From Gonapodya prolifera JEL478 (lineage: Eukaryota; Monoblepharomycota; Monoblepharidomycetes; Monoblepharidales; Gonapodyaceae): 64,000 nt of DNA. The DNA is taken from NCBI GenBank assembly GCA_001574975.1, contig KQ965781.1, forward strand, positions 168,439 to 232,438, in the 5' to 3' direction. The notes beneath the pieces were generated by a model, which was given only the letters and a program-made list of their open reading frames with translations, was not told the origin of the DNA and searched no databases. Position numbers and translations under genes: made by a program. Below are positions 23,326 through 34,385 of the stretch, one piece after another (the stretch's first letter is position 1; each line of letters opens with the position of its first letter).

Positions 23326-24834
23326 GGTGGGGGTTGGTTTTGGGGCTGGATCAGAAGGAGGAGGTGGGAGGTTACCTGGGGAATTGGAGCGACGGGGGAT
23401 GACACTAAAACAAGGCCATGTGGGGAGCTGAGGGGCTTTATTTTCTGCAAGCGTCTTTTGAATGAGAGAATAAAATCGGAATTTGCACGCGGCTACCCCG
23501 GAGAATGACGCGTCGTTGGTAGCCAAGTCCGGCGAAGTCGGGGCCTGTATCGGCAGGGTGAGCTAACGTGTGAGACCAGAAAGGAGGTGGAAGTGTCAAC
23601 CCAAGATCAATTCACCAATAATGGCGTAACCTTCCAGTGCAAGCTCGAGGGGACTTTCAAAGTCGTAGTACAAGGCTCGCAAGAGCGACGGGACGCAGTC
23701 GCGGGTGATTCCAGCGGTGCCATGCGTCCACACGAGTGATCAGTCTGCTGTTCTTGAGCTCCTTTTACATCATCACAGAGGGACGAGGAAGCTTGCGACG
23801 AGATCTGGCAAATGCTGTGGTCAGCCCACTCGATTGGAGCGATGAGACGTTGAGCACCTCTGTCGCCCGCTGCTACTTCAGTTTCTCTTTTGTCCATCGA
23901 CGGCGTTTGAGAGCCGACGCGCGGCAGTTTGGTTTCAGCGAGGACCAACACATTCAACTGCATCCGGAAACGCTCCATAGAATCTCAGCGTAGCAAACGT
24001 TTCGACCAACCAACAAACGGAAACTCTATTTTCTCCCTCTGCATCGAAATCGACAATGGAAACCTCCTTGACCATCTCGCCTCGTCCTTCAATATGGAGA
24101 TGGAGAGTCAACAACCCCTAACGGCAACTGTGAGCCATCCCGGCTCGGAAGCTCTTGAAGATGACAGTGTTCGTGTCAAACTTGGACCTGGCTTCATCCC
24201 CGAGCCGGATGCACATTCCAACATGTCGGAGACTACCGCCCTTCACTTAAGACCCATACTACTACAGTTGCAATCGCTTCTACCAAATCTACCGTGGGTA
24301 AACTACCACAGAACAACCGGCTGGCTCTTCGTTCCGTTGAAGTCGGATCCTCAAGCCCCATACCGCCTGCAGCACATGAACAAACACCAAACTTCAGTGA
24401 AGAATACTCTCGGTTGAATCATCGTGAGACTGTAAACTCACGTGCGGACATCATCTTCCAAGTTAAGAGCGAGCTGGGCGGATCAGGAATACTGCAACCA
24501 GCTTCTCAGAGCGAAGCGCACCCGTTGCGACTTGCTGATCCCTAAACCTTGAGCATAATCGGCCCTGATGGCACAATTACTCCACTCAAATTTTTCTGGG
24601 CCCAAAGCTGCAGATGATCTCTTGGTGGCCCAAAAGCATTCACCTGGCAACAGCAACGAACAACTCCGACACAACACTTGGACACCCACTGTAACATCAC
24701 TGTCTCTTCTGGACACTGGCACTAAAACTCTGAAGAGACCCCTACCGCCGGACATCAACTCTAAGACTCAACGACCCACAGCACGCCCTCGACATCAAAG
24801 CCCTGAACGCGGCCTAAATGCGTGATCATCCCCG
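23326..24834. other. Region with weak coding signals
   Basis: About 1.5 kb. The + strand has overlapping moderate frames (23929-24417 and 24294-24545) whose translations look partly protein-like but carry no recognised domain. They may be the upstream part of whatever the ORF at 24835 belonged to. Confidence 0.35.
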
Positions 24835-25539
24835 ATGGTGGCATTCCTTCCTCCCATTCAAATCAACAAATTTTTCACCGACCGCACGCCGCCTGAAGGT
24901 GCAACCTTTGTGTGGTTCGAGGTCACATCCAACATCATCCCCAACCCGCTAGAGATCAGGAATCCAGAAGAACGGCGCAAAGCCACTATGATGGCGCTCC
25001 GCAAGTGCACCACCATTCCCCTGAACACGCCGGTATCCCTTGATTTCGACCCCCTCTTCACGAAGACTCGCATCAACAACGACGGTAGCGCCCTGTTTGC
25101 TGCACCGAAGCACTTCGCGAAGGAAATTTCCGAGATGCTCCACAATGCTTGCATTACCAACCCCGACTTGGCAATCAAGGTCACTTACCAGCTCCATGAC
25201 CCCGTGTGTCAGATCCCTCATCATCTCGACAACACTGGCAGCTCTCTGCCTCCGACTTGTATTTCCGACCTGAAGCATAAAGAACTGCAGGCCTTCCAAA
25301 ATCTCCTATCAAGTGTCTCCGCCGCCCTCACGATCGGTGACCACGTCGACAAACTAAGCGACATAACCAAAATCTTTCGCATGGCGGCATCAACTGGCGC
25401 AGGAAGTGGCCAAGCTCCGTTCCAAAGTGGAAAACCTGGATCAGGAACTGCAGCGAAAGGAAATATGGATCTGCATGGGCGAGAGGAACTGGCGTCGTGC
25501 CAGAAAAAAATGGCGCGGACGACGAAGGAGCGTTCATAG
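24835..25539 (+). CDS. Orphan ORF of unknown function
   Basis: A 234-residue frame with ordinary composition (hydrophobic core segments such as TFVWFEVTSNIIPNP and an HKELQAFQNLLSSVSAAL helix). Near the 3' end the overlapping frame encodes a heptad-like, charged helix, so two frames look protein-like there and the gene may be broken. I cannot assign a family. It could be an orphan host gene or part of an old mobile element. Confidence 0.4.
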   Translation: MVAFLPPIQINKFFTDRTPPEGATFVWFEVTSNIIPNPLEIRNPEERRKATMMALRKCTTIPLNTPVSLDFDPLFTKTRINNDGSALFAAPKHFAKEISEMLHNACITNPDLAIKVTYQLHDPVCQIPHHLDNTGSSLPPTCISDLKHKELQAFQNLLSSVSAALTIGDHVDKLSDITKIFRMAASTGAGSGQAPFQSGKPGSGTAAKGNMDLHGREELASCQKKMARTTKERS

Positions 25540-26061
25540 TGACCTTCTCAGCACCTCCAAAGAACTCAGGGCGCGGCCGCTGGCAATTTGTCGAGAACTA
25601 TGCCATAGCAGCAACTACACCGCCTAATCAGCAACCAATGATGGCATTTCGAACCGTCAGCCACCACGGAACGGCTCGGTTTTTCGGGACATTCAACAGC
25701 TCTCCACTTTTCCACTCCCATCAACGTTGACGGTTCTCAACACCAGCCGCCTTCGTGAACCTTTGAATCGCGAGCGCTATCTCACCGACGTAACACTTAC
25801 ATATTGTGTGACTGGTTGCCACACACCATAGACATTGACGTTGTTTAAACCTTTAATAATTATTAATACAGTTATTATTTTTGGAAATCCGTGGTAGTTC
25901 TCCCTTGCTTGCGTTGGCGATGCATTGTCGTCGAAGATTGGACACAGTGTCCTCGGGTTTCGCGAAAAGCATAGGATACATTTCATTCTTTTGTACATGC
26001 CAATTAATTCTATGTGAAAATAAATCCGTCGGCTCTTTGAAAGCTCTGGAGGTGCATTTCT
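25540..26061. other. Intergenic, AT-richer
   Basis: No gene seen. An AT-rich patch (about 25840-25880) precedes the phosphatase gene. Confidence 0.5.
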
Positions 26062-27687
26062 GTGAACGATCACCCTTTGGGTGAATTGACGGTTCTCGAC
26101 CACATTTCGAGGCTACCCTCAACCTGCGATGATGGCGAATCCACCCGTGGGCTATCTGCGGTATTGCGCTCTCCCTGCAGCTTCCGTGGATTCTCACCGC
26201 TGAAACGACGCCTTGTTCGTGTTTTTCACCATACTCCGCACGTTCGCCCCTCCACACCGCTCGCTCCGCACCACGTTCATCGATGGGGTTCCAATCACCC
26301 GAATACTCTTCCGCCTTTTGTCCTTTCATTCTCCCTCCGCCTCCTCCGGGACCGCCACTTGGACGCGCAGCTGCCTCAACCTGTTCCCATCGTCGAGGAC
26401 ACCGAAAAGCCGCCCGAGTACTACGAATGGCGGTATGAAATGCGTCGGGAAATGCAGGAAATCGTGCCCGGCCTCTTTCTGGGCCCGCACACGGCGTCGA
26501 AGCAGAGGGACGCGCTCAGAAGCCACGGTATCACCCATATCGTCGTCGTGAGAGATAACACCGAGAAGCATATAGTCAAGCCGCAGTTTCCAGGAGAGTT
26601 TGTCTATTTGGAGATGTGAGTGTGGGAGAGAAGTTGGGCTGGAGGGCGATGTTCGATAGGGTGAACGGAAGAGCGCGGCCAACTGCGTTCGGGGGCAGGA
26701 TGTCATGGGATCGGAACTTGGAAGACGAAGAAGTAATGAGCGTCGTGGGCTTGTCGGCGCGCATAAGTATCACTCCTGGGCAATCAGGGAAACTAACCAC
26801 TTGTCGCTGCTCCACCCACTCCCGAGGCGCGCGACCGGAACGCGAAGCGATTCACGAAATCCCTTCATAATTCCTGTGGTGAATGGAAAGGATTTGGCGA
26901 GGCTTCGGTTTTCTGTAATGGAGCACCAATACTAATTCGCGGAGAAGAAACATGTGAAGTCGCTGAGAAGAAAGGCGGGGCCCCATGGAACAGGAAAGAG
27001 GCTCCTTTGCGGGGCCGCATGGAAACCCACCCTACTCGTGCTAAAATTCTCTGCGTTATGCATGCTGACACGATGATTCGTTCCCAGTAACGCTTCCGAC
27101 CACCCACTCGAAAACCTCATCCCCCACTTCCACCAATCGACCGCCTTCATTGAATCTGCTCTAGCTCAAGGGGGGCGAGTTCTCGTGCACTGCAACGGAG
27201 GGATCTCCCGGTCTCCTGCGGTGGTCGTTGGGTATCTGATGGAGAACAGGAAGATGGACTTCCGGGTCGCGTATGAATTGGTGCAGAACAAGAGATTCTG
27301 TGTGAACCCAAACGAGGGCTTTAAGACCCAGTTGAAAGTGAGTTCGGCGATTCGGGTAGGGGTATCACCAATGAAAGACGACTTCTGGATCGTCAGTTCT
27401 GGGGATCCTTGGGCGATATGAATGTTACTGACTCTGCTCCACCTCCTCACGCCACCTTGATAACATTCCCAAACCAGGAATACGAGCCTATCTACACCGC
27501 CCGCGAAGCCATCCGCCAGCTCAATTACACCCCGGCTGAGATGGCGGAGCACTCTGCTCGGCGACGACGGGCGCCCGAGGAATTCGATGACGATATGGAA
27601 GAAGATTTACAGAACATGGGCTCGAGGCGGCAGCGAGGAGAACCTGGTGAGGGGGGGGCCGGGGATGGGGATGCAATGTTAACTTGA
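26062..27687 (+). CDS. STYX-type dual-specificity phosphatase with catalytic Cys
   Basis: Three exons (26062-26615, 27088-27337, 27478-27687) close in frame. The core WRYEMRREMQEIVPGLFLGP is diagnostic of the STYX subfamily. It continues with HGITHIVVVRDN, NASDHPLENLIPHF, and the active-site loop VLVHCNGGISRSPAV, then CVNPNEGF. Animal STYX carries Gly at the catalytic position (HGNAGISRS) and is a pseudophosphatase. Here Cys and the P-loop Arg are both present, so catalysis is possible. The C-terminal tail is acidic and Gly-rich. The N-terminus is uncertain: the only upstream in-frame ATG is at 26062, leaving about 110 poorly conserved residues. Intron 1 is 472 nt, long for this window. Confidence 0.88.
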
Positions 27688-27874
27688 AGGTCGCTGGCAT
27701 GGGGTGGGAAGGAGAGATGTTGGGAATTGCAGTACGTAACTACGTTTACTTTAGTGAGATATGCGTGGTGGTTTCTTTGGGTTGAGCCAAGATTGGCCAT
27801 CCCTGCAATTTTGCTGACACGACAAAAACCCAAGTGGCAAGGTTCCGCCAGCTGGACCTCAATTGTCGAACACC

Positions 27875-29659
27875 ATGACCGCTCTCAGCGAACCGCCAGT
27901 GGCCGAGTCCAGGATTCACTTCGAGACGGATGATGCCCTCCCGTGAGTGATCCCATCTCTTGGTGCCATCCAATCGGTGTCTGATCACACGTACCTGCAT
28001 CATGGTGTACCTGTCGCTGTCCATCAGCCTGAGGAAGAAGCCCGGTAGAAAGCCGAACCCACATGTCGAGGAACAGAAAATGAGACGGAAGGAGCAGAAC
28101 AGGGGTGAGCCCCATAATTTCGATGCTATCAAGGCCGAGCTCAAGATTGATATCTACCCGCAGAGGCTCAGAGACACCACAGAGGTTCGTAAACATGCCG
28201 ACGAAGGTTGTGGTCTTGAACTTGTCCCGCTGAGTTACGCAACGTGACGCATCGATTCACCGCAGAGCGCAAAGAACGTTACGTTTTGGAACTCGAACGA
28301 CGAATCGACGAACTTGCTGCCCAAGTGCGCTCACTTGGCGGAGAACCCATACCCGAGCGGCCTGAGCTGGTCGAGTCGAGACCACCTCCGAAAAAGTGTA
28401 TCATGCGAGGCTCTAGTAGAACCAAGAACGAGGAGGACTCGGAGGATGACGACGAGCCTGCGCAGAATGCCTACGTGAAGAGTAAGAGTGTTCGAGGAAG
28501 AGCTGGATCGCTGTCCAAGTCAAGCCCCGAAGGGAGCTCTGTTGCGGACTACTACAGCTCCGGGTCGTTCCAGGCTTCACAAGCTTGGGCGGAGGACCAA
28601 AAGTTGGGCCTTGCAAGTCGAACGTCGAATGGAACTCTCACATCCCAGGCGGATACACTCCTGCTGGAATCAATGCTGGCGAGTCCTCATTACCTACAAT
28701 ACCAGGTACCCGATCGGACACAGATGGGTTTCAACCCGGCTTCTCTGCAAACTATCGTGGTAAGTCGTTGACGCATTTTGCAACTGAGGCTCCCTCTAAG
28801 CGCGCTTTTTGTTACGAAGACCAATTCCAATTCTCCGGTCAACCAACAACCCTCTCCCCTCTCCTCCATATTCCCCGGTCTCAGTCCAATATCACACCCG
28901 CCACACCCCACCGTCCAAGGCACCACATCATCTCCTCCCCAAACCACCCCGAACGGCCTCGCCGGATCCGCACTCACAATCCCCGTTTCGGATACCCCCT
29001 CCACCTTCAACGGGCTCACCGCCACCCCCTCGCCCTTCCCCGTCTTCATGCACTTCTCAGAGCACATCCTCGCCAGCAACGGCATCTCCACCGCACCCAT
29101 CCTGTCCGACGACCCTGTGTTCATGGAGGCCATGATGCGGGAACTCCTCGGGGAGAACTTTGACGGCGGTGCGTGTGCAGTGCAGCCGCAGCCGCAGATG
29201 CAGACGCAGACTCAAGCTGAACCTGAACCCGTGGCGGCGTTTTGTGGGAGATCAGTTCTGGGGCCTGACGGCAAGTCGACGAGGTTCAGCAGGTGCTTGG
29301 ATTCGCTCCCCAGTCCGGAGGTGCAAGAGCATTTGATTGCGCTAAAGAAATTGGGGATTGTGGATGTGGATGAACTGTGCGAAGAGTGAGTTCGGAGGAT
29401 GTACATTTTGTTGAATCAAGCGATGACCGAACCCTTCTTCCCAACGACGTCCAGCTTAAGAGCAAAGGCCCGTTGCCGAGGTGTAAGTTTCCACATCGTC
29501 TTACCCCGTTTCCGTCATCTAAATTTGTCTCTTCACCATTTCTGAATTCAAACCCGGCAGAACCCCCTCGACTGGCGCAACTGGCGAGTACCAAAGGGGT
29601 TTTACGACAAGTGGGTCGTGCTCAAAGGGATAAACGGGATCCCTGAGGATGATTTTTAA
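27875..29659 (+). CDS. bZIP transcription factor (Yap/AP-1-like)
   Basis: Seven exons (27875-27942, 28028-28104, 28165-28185, 28266-28759, 28820-29385, 29455-29482, 29561-29659) sum to 450 residues in frame. The basic region assembles across three exons as RRKEQNREAQRHHRERKE, followed by a leucine zipper YVLELERRIDELAAQV. N..AQR..RERKE is the Pap1/Yap-type DNA-contact pattern. The middle is Ser-rich and acidic. The C-terminus holds a conserved-looking segment (NPLDWRNWRVPKGFYDKW). A nuclear regulator is expected, perhaps of stress or nutrient genes, but the targets are unknown. The 21-nt third exon encodes part of the DNA-contact helix. Confidence 0.9.
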
Positions 29660-30549
29660 AGACGTTGGATGATTTGGAGCGAGTTTCAATGTTGTACCAT
29701 AAAGAATTATTTGCAGTTTCTCAGACTGTCTGGTTGAAGATTAGTCTTTAAATCTTGGCATTTCGGTGTTCTTTGATGCTTCGTAGTAAAATACAGACAT
29801 GAAAAATGTAATGTGTATGATCGTATTCGCGATCAGCTGGCAAATTCAGAGTCCAGCTGGCCAGTGTGATACTCGACGTTGCTCCAGTTTCCTGGTCAGA
29901 AGGTACCACATTACCAGGTGTCGTCGTATCCGCAACGCAAAAGTCGGAACCAAAAGTACCAACTGACGTGGTCGGCCTAGGACCTTACATAAGGGCATCG
30001 CTTTCGTGGTTTTTATACATCCGTATCGGCCCTCATCCGCCGTTAGCATCTCTCCCATGTTACCTTGACCCTGTCAACACTGCCACGTATCGTCATGTAT
30101 CGAAAAGGCAGGAAAGGGCAAGTCTTTCGTTGCTTTATGTATAGATATGCAATAGAAATAAAGAAACAAAATAAACTCTATTAACGTCTTGTGCAATCTC
30201 GGGGTCGAATAAAAATGAGTTTTAGTTGCAACCAGCTGAGTTATAAATGTTGAGAAATTCCACTCACTTTCCTCGCCCACGAAGCCCGTGACTTCAGTTT
30301 CCCAGATCTTGTATCGACATATATAGGTCGAGAGGTATGAGAGGACGAGTTCTTTCCTTCGATTCCACCTAATTGCAGGTCTCTCGCCTTACCCTCGTTG
30401 GTATTCAGTGCGGCCAGTGAAGGATTCTGCTGTATCGATAATTTTTTCACTCTCAGTTCAATTGGTGATACGACAGGCTCTTACCGAACGCTGAATCGAT
30501 CTCGACGGCTTTGGGGATGCAATCTCCTTACGCGTTGACACGGTGGAGC
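29660..30549. other. Intergenic
   Basis: 3' flanks of the bZIP gene (plus) and of the permease (minus), convergent. No additional gene is supported. Confidence 0.5.
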
Positions 30550-32729
30550 GCCTACTTCTTGAAGAATCAGTCGAAGAAATGGCGTCCTCTTCTGTAATAG
30601 CTCGCGAGTTTTTTACGGAGACGCGCGGGTGGACTTGCGCGACTTTTGAGTCCTGGCTTCTCCACAGATCGCCCTCGAACGCGAGGGAGCACTAAGGCGT
30701 CACCAAAGAGGTTCATTACCATGATGTGAAACGGGGGGCCAATATTCAAAGTCAGAAATCACAATCTCCTTACCCGTAAAGACATAATAAGGTGTCAAGA
30801 GCACGAATTGTGCAAGGATAACCGCGCAACAGTACTGCAACGTTTCGTTCTAGACCACCGCACCGACGACGATCGCCGAAACCAAAACAACGGCCGAAGT
30901 TACACCAAAGAGTCCCAGAGGGCTTCGAAACGGGCGTGGTATCGTAGGTAGAACCAACGTAAGCGAATAGACGCAATCATGTCGACAATAAAAGCGACCA
31001 AAGCGTGGAACGAAGCGACATTCAGCATAACATCAAGAAGCGGTGAGTCTTTGGGCAAGCTCCATAGGACAATGTTCACGAGGAGCGACATCAGCGAACC
31101 ACAGATGGCTGCGTTTCGCGGTGTTCCGTTGGTGCTTGATGTGACTGAGAGCAGAGGCGGAAGATACCCACACCGAAGTAAGGTGTAGATGTGCCGCGAA
31201 TGCGTGTATATCATTCCGAATGCTGATGCGACGAGGATAGGAATCTGTAAAGTAACCAGAAAGGGAACGCCCCAGGATGTCTCTGATAATCTGTATATTC
31301 TGGCGAGGCTTTCGGCAAGAGGAAATGTCATGTCGGTGTATTCTCGAATGGGGGATGATATTGAGGTGAGGAACACAAGAACCACAGTGACGGTGAGTGT
31401 TGCCAACTGGTAAACACCGCCGAGGGGCTGTACTCCGAGCCAATACGAAATCGCGAATGAGCGCTGAAGAGTCGACCATGACGGAACAATGTGAAACCCA
31501 CATTTTCCACTGTCGTGCGCGACGTTTCTTCCACGCTGAGATAGAACCATCTCGCGTACGTTCAGCATCGAATGAAGCCAAGGGCGCCACCTTCAAATAG
31601 TGACATTCACGCGAGAGAAAGGAGAGGTTGATCCCGGGGATGGAAGCGACGCACACGGCGACGACGAGGAGGAGTAAGGTGGTGGCGGCGAGGAATGTGA
31701 AGGAGAAGAGAGGTTTGAGTGGTTGCCAGCTCATGAATGTGAGGGTGGAGTATGTGATAATCCACCAGAGAGGCTCTAAGCCGGTGCGATGTCCCGGCTA
31801 TTGCAGTTATGGCCTCACCTGTGAAACGGAGTGACGTTGACGGCAACGGACTGTGCTCGGTCGACGCGAAGAACTGCCTACCAATCGCCGACACATTGAG
31901 GGCAGCTCCCACAACGTACTCAAATATGTACGAGTACCCGATCCGTGCTCGTGGCAGGTAACTCCCCGAAAACGCTGTGTGCGCGTACACGCCCGGTCCA
32001 CCAGAGAAAGGAAGCGCACTCACGAGTTCCGCCAGCGAGAGCGTCACGGCCCACATCATGCACGTTACGGTGATGGTTGCGACGAAGGAAGGTGCCGAAG
32101 CCGTCAAGGACGGCAGGGTTCCACCCGAAGATTTCTCTTTGTATGGTTAAGTGAGCGTTTGCAAACAAACGGACTGAGTCAAACTGATGGTTCAAACACT
32201 TACCCAGAGATAACTAGAGATGCAGCGATGCCCCAAACTCCCCACCTGGAGTCACACATCTTACGACGTGTCAACGAAACGAGCACAAACTTCCACACTC
32301 ACCTTGACGCAACAGGCGCCTGCAACTTCCTTGCCTCGTACCACTCTTCTCCAAGCGGGGTACTATTACTTCCCGCATTCTCGAGGCCAGGAACTGTTTC
32401 TGAACCGCGCGGTCTGCGTTCGGTGCACCTCCGTCCCCCGATTGCGAGTTCCGCTCGCCAGGAACCATCCTTCCACTGCCCGGTAAGAGGAGCGGGAGGG
32501 ACGAATAATCGCTTGTGGGAATCTGTCCTTTCGTAGTCTCTGGACCTTGATAGAAGCCGGGATTGAGATTCAATCCGCGATCCGTAACATTCCGAGGCAT
32601 CATCGGCCCGCCAAGAGCCTCGAAATCAATTCGGAAGCCGTCGTGAGTTCTTGGCTGGTTTGAATTCGATCCCGTGGCTGCATTGGAGCCGGCCACCAGT
32701 CCCTCGCGAGGCGAGGGGCTCAAGACCAT
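30550..32729 (-). pseudogene. APC-family amino-acid/ethanolamine permease, disrupted
   Basis: Minus-strand multi-exon permease of the APC superfamily. Recognisable parts, N to C: EIFGWNPAVLDGFG, then TVTCMMWAVTLSLAELVSAL and SGGPGVYAHTAF (helices 2-3), helix segments around FTFLAATTLLLLVVAV, WFYLSVEETSRTTVENVG (family IWFYL..E....AEE), then LVTLQIPILVASAFGMIYTH, GYLPPLLS and GTPRNAAI. The C-terminal RPFRSPLGLFGVTSAVV lies in a different frame from the preceding exon. Frame breaks are seen near 32088 and near 30930, and a TAG interrupts the C-terminal helix region. The gene is therefore either a pseudogene or affected by sequence errors. The first exon (up to 32729) is a guess. Confidence 0.65.
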
Positions 32730-32986
32730 GGGTACCGCCCGATGAGAAAGTTAGGCGCCTCCGGAGGGATCCGCGCAACTCGATTGGTGTGGGTGGTGGG
32801 TTGCCGGATCGGCGAGTTCCTGAACGACGAGGCAGGGGAAGCGCATGGATTTGCTTGGCGTGGCGGAGATAGCACGTTCTTCGTGACCTGTCGGGGGTCA
32901 CGGTGGGAGCGTGGGATAGGTGGCGATCGTGTCGTGAGGATTGGACATATCGTCACACCTCTTCCAGTCGGTAATGACCAATATGT

Positions 32987-34385
32987 TTACAAAACGTGGT
33001 GATACAGCTCGCTTCGACTACAATCGTTCGCAGCACTGACAACAAGGCGAGCTGCGAAGTCTTGGCAAACATTATGCTGGACCCCGAGAGAGGGAAGGTG
33101 TACCTTGTCACGAAATTGTATTGTCTGGTGGAATATGAGCACGTTGAAAACGGTGGTATCAAGTTCATGAGTCTTAGGGTACGTACCGGTGAAGTAGATC
33201 CCTTCGTTTGCCCGCCACGTTGTCTTGAAAAATGGACCGGCAAACATCAATTATTTGAAACGTCAAACCCTCACAGACGTATCACCTCCCACACACCTGG
33301 GTAACACCCGCGCCCACATACCCCGCGACCTCAATCTGCCCATTGATGGGGTTACCGTACTTGAGTGTACTCGACGCACCGAGGTACTTGGCCGTCTCGA
33401 CGTGGTGCAGTCGGACAGACTCTTCGCGCCGCCAGACTTTGGATCCACGTGTGAGACAGTGGATTTTCCAATTGTCGCCTGAGTGTGGGTGGCGGGGGAC
33501 CGGAGTGGTCATGGGGCGGGACTCAATGTCAAAACGTGAGAGACGGCGAGAAGATGGGAGAGGGATCACGTACCGGAATCCCCCGGAGACGGGTACGCGG
33601 ACACTTCAGCGTTCGAGCTCAGTGGGGACTTGTGGCTGTGCGAGTGGAGGAACTTGTGCGTGTTGAGGTGTTCCAGGCGGATTATGGAGTCGCATGGGAT
33701 TCTAGGTGTGGGGTTCGTGCTGTTGAGACGGGCTGATGGTGTGGATTGGGTGGGCGGCTTACGGGTCTCTGAAAGGGATGTCAAGGGGGGTTAGCTCAGA
33801 AGGAGCTTTGGTGGTGAAGGAACAACGGGGAATGGGGAAACTCACCCGCGAGCGCATTCCTGCCCGAAGGCCGCTCGTACAACAAAGTAACTGCAAAGAC
33901 GGTTCCTGTTGAGCGTAGTTCCGGGCATCAAGCGCGTCTCCGTCCACCCTCACCTATTCGTATCATCTGGATTCGGAAACCCAGTAACACTACACGCAAT
34001 GGTTCGCCAATTGAGCAAATCTTCATTCCCACAGTCCCGTCAGACTCAAATCTTCACCTCTGCTGCCCGGACCCCGTCCCGTAATTGACACCGTGTGAGT
34101 GGAGCTTGAAACCGGACGAGACGTGGGTGAGTTTGATGACGGAGGCGCAGGTGACGGCTTGGAACTCTGCAAACATAAGTCCAGTTGGATGTGGAAACCA
34201 TTCGTTGCGACGTCGTGCGGTTGTAATCGCGTGGTGGTCTCAAACGCGGGTGGGGGAGCAATTGATCACAGACACTCACCGGGATCGATTTTCTCCTTGT
34301 CTCCCGAAGCCCAAGCCGGACTCCGCAAAGAAACAAGCGACAATACTCCCGCTAGCAACAGCTTAAGGGCGCGCGTGCGTCGCAT
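32987..34385 (-). CDS. SDF2: SDF2-like MIR-domain ER protein
   Basis: Signal peptide MRRTRALKLLLAGVLSLVSL, then FQAVTCASVIKLTH, FKLHSHGVNYGTGSGQQ, SVTGFPNPDDTNSY, CARGDPIPCDSIIRLEH, FLHSHSHKSPLSSNAEVSA, GDNWKIHC, ESVRLHHVETAKYL and NPINGQIEVAG. This is the three-MIR beta-trefoil of stromal cell-derived factor 2, an ER-lumen protein linked to protein O-mannosylation and ERdj3/BiP quality control. At least six exons; one is only 6 nt (33768-33763). The ATG at 34385 starts the signal peptide. The 3' end is uncertain: after TTWRANEGIYFTG the frame either splices at a GTACGT or reads on to 32987. No KDEL-like end is seen. Confidence 0.88.
33763..33768 (-). other. SDF2: 6-nt micro-exon of the SDF2 gene
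   Basis: AGACCC flanked by CTTTCAG and GTAAGC. Including it gives CARGDPIPC, which matches the SDF2 family's C.RG.PI.C spacing. Skipping it stays in frame but loses two residues. Confidence 0.6.

Noticed and set aside
22951-23526. Long minus-strand frames opposite CWC25
   Set aside because: They are the Pro-rich mirror of the Arg/Ser-rich CWC25 tail, with no domain of their own.
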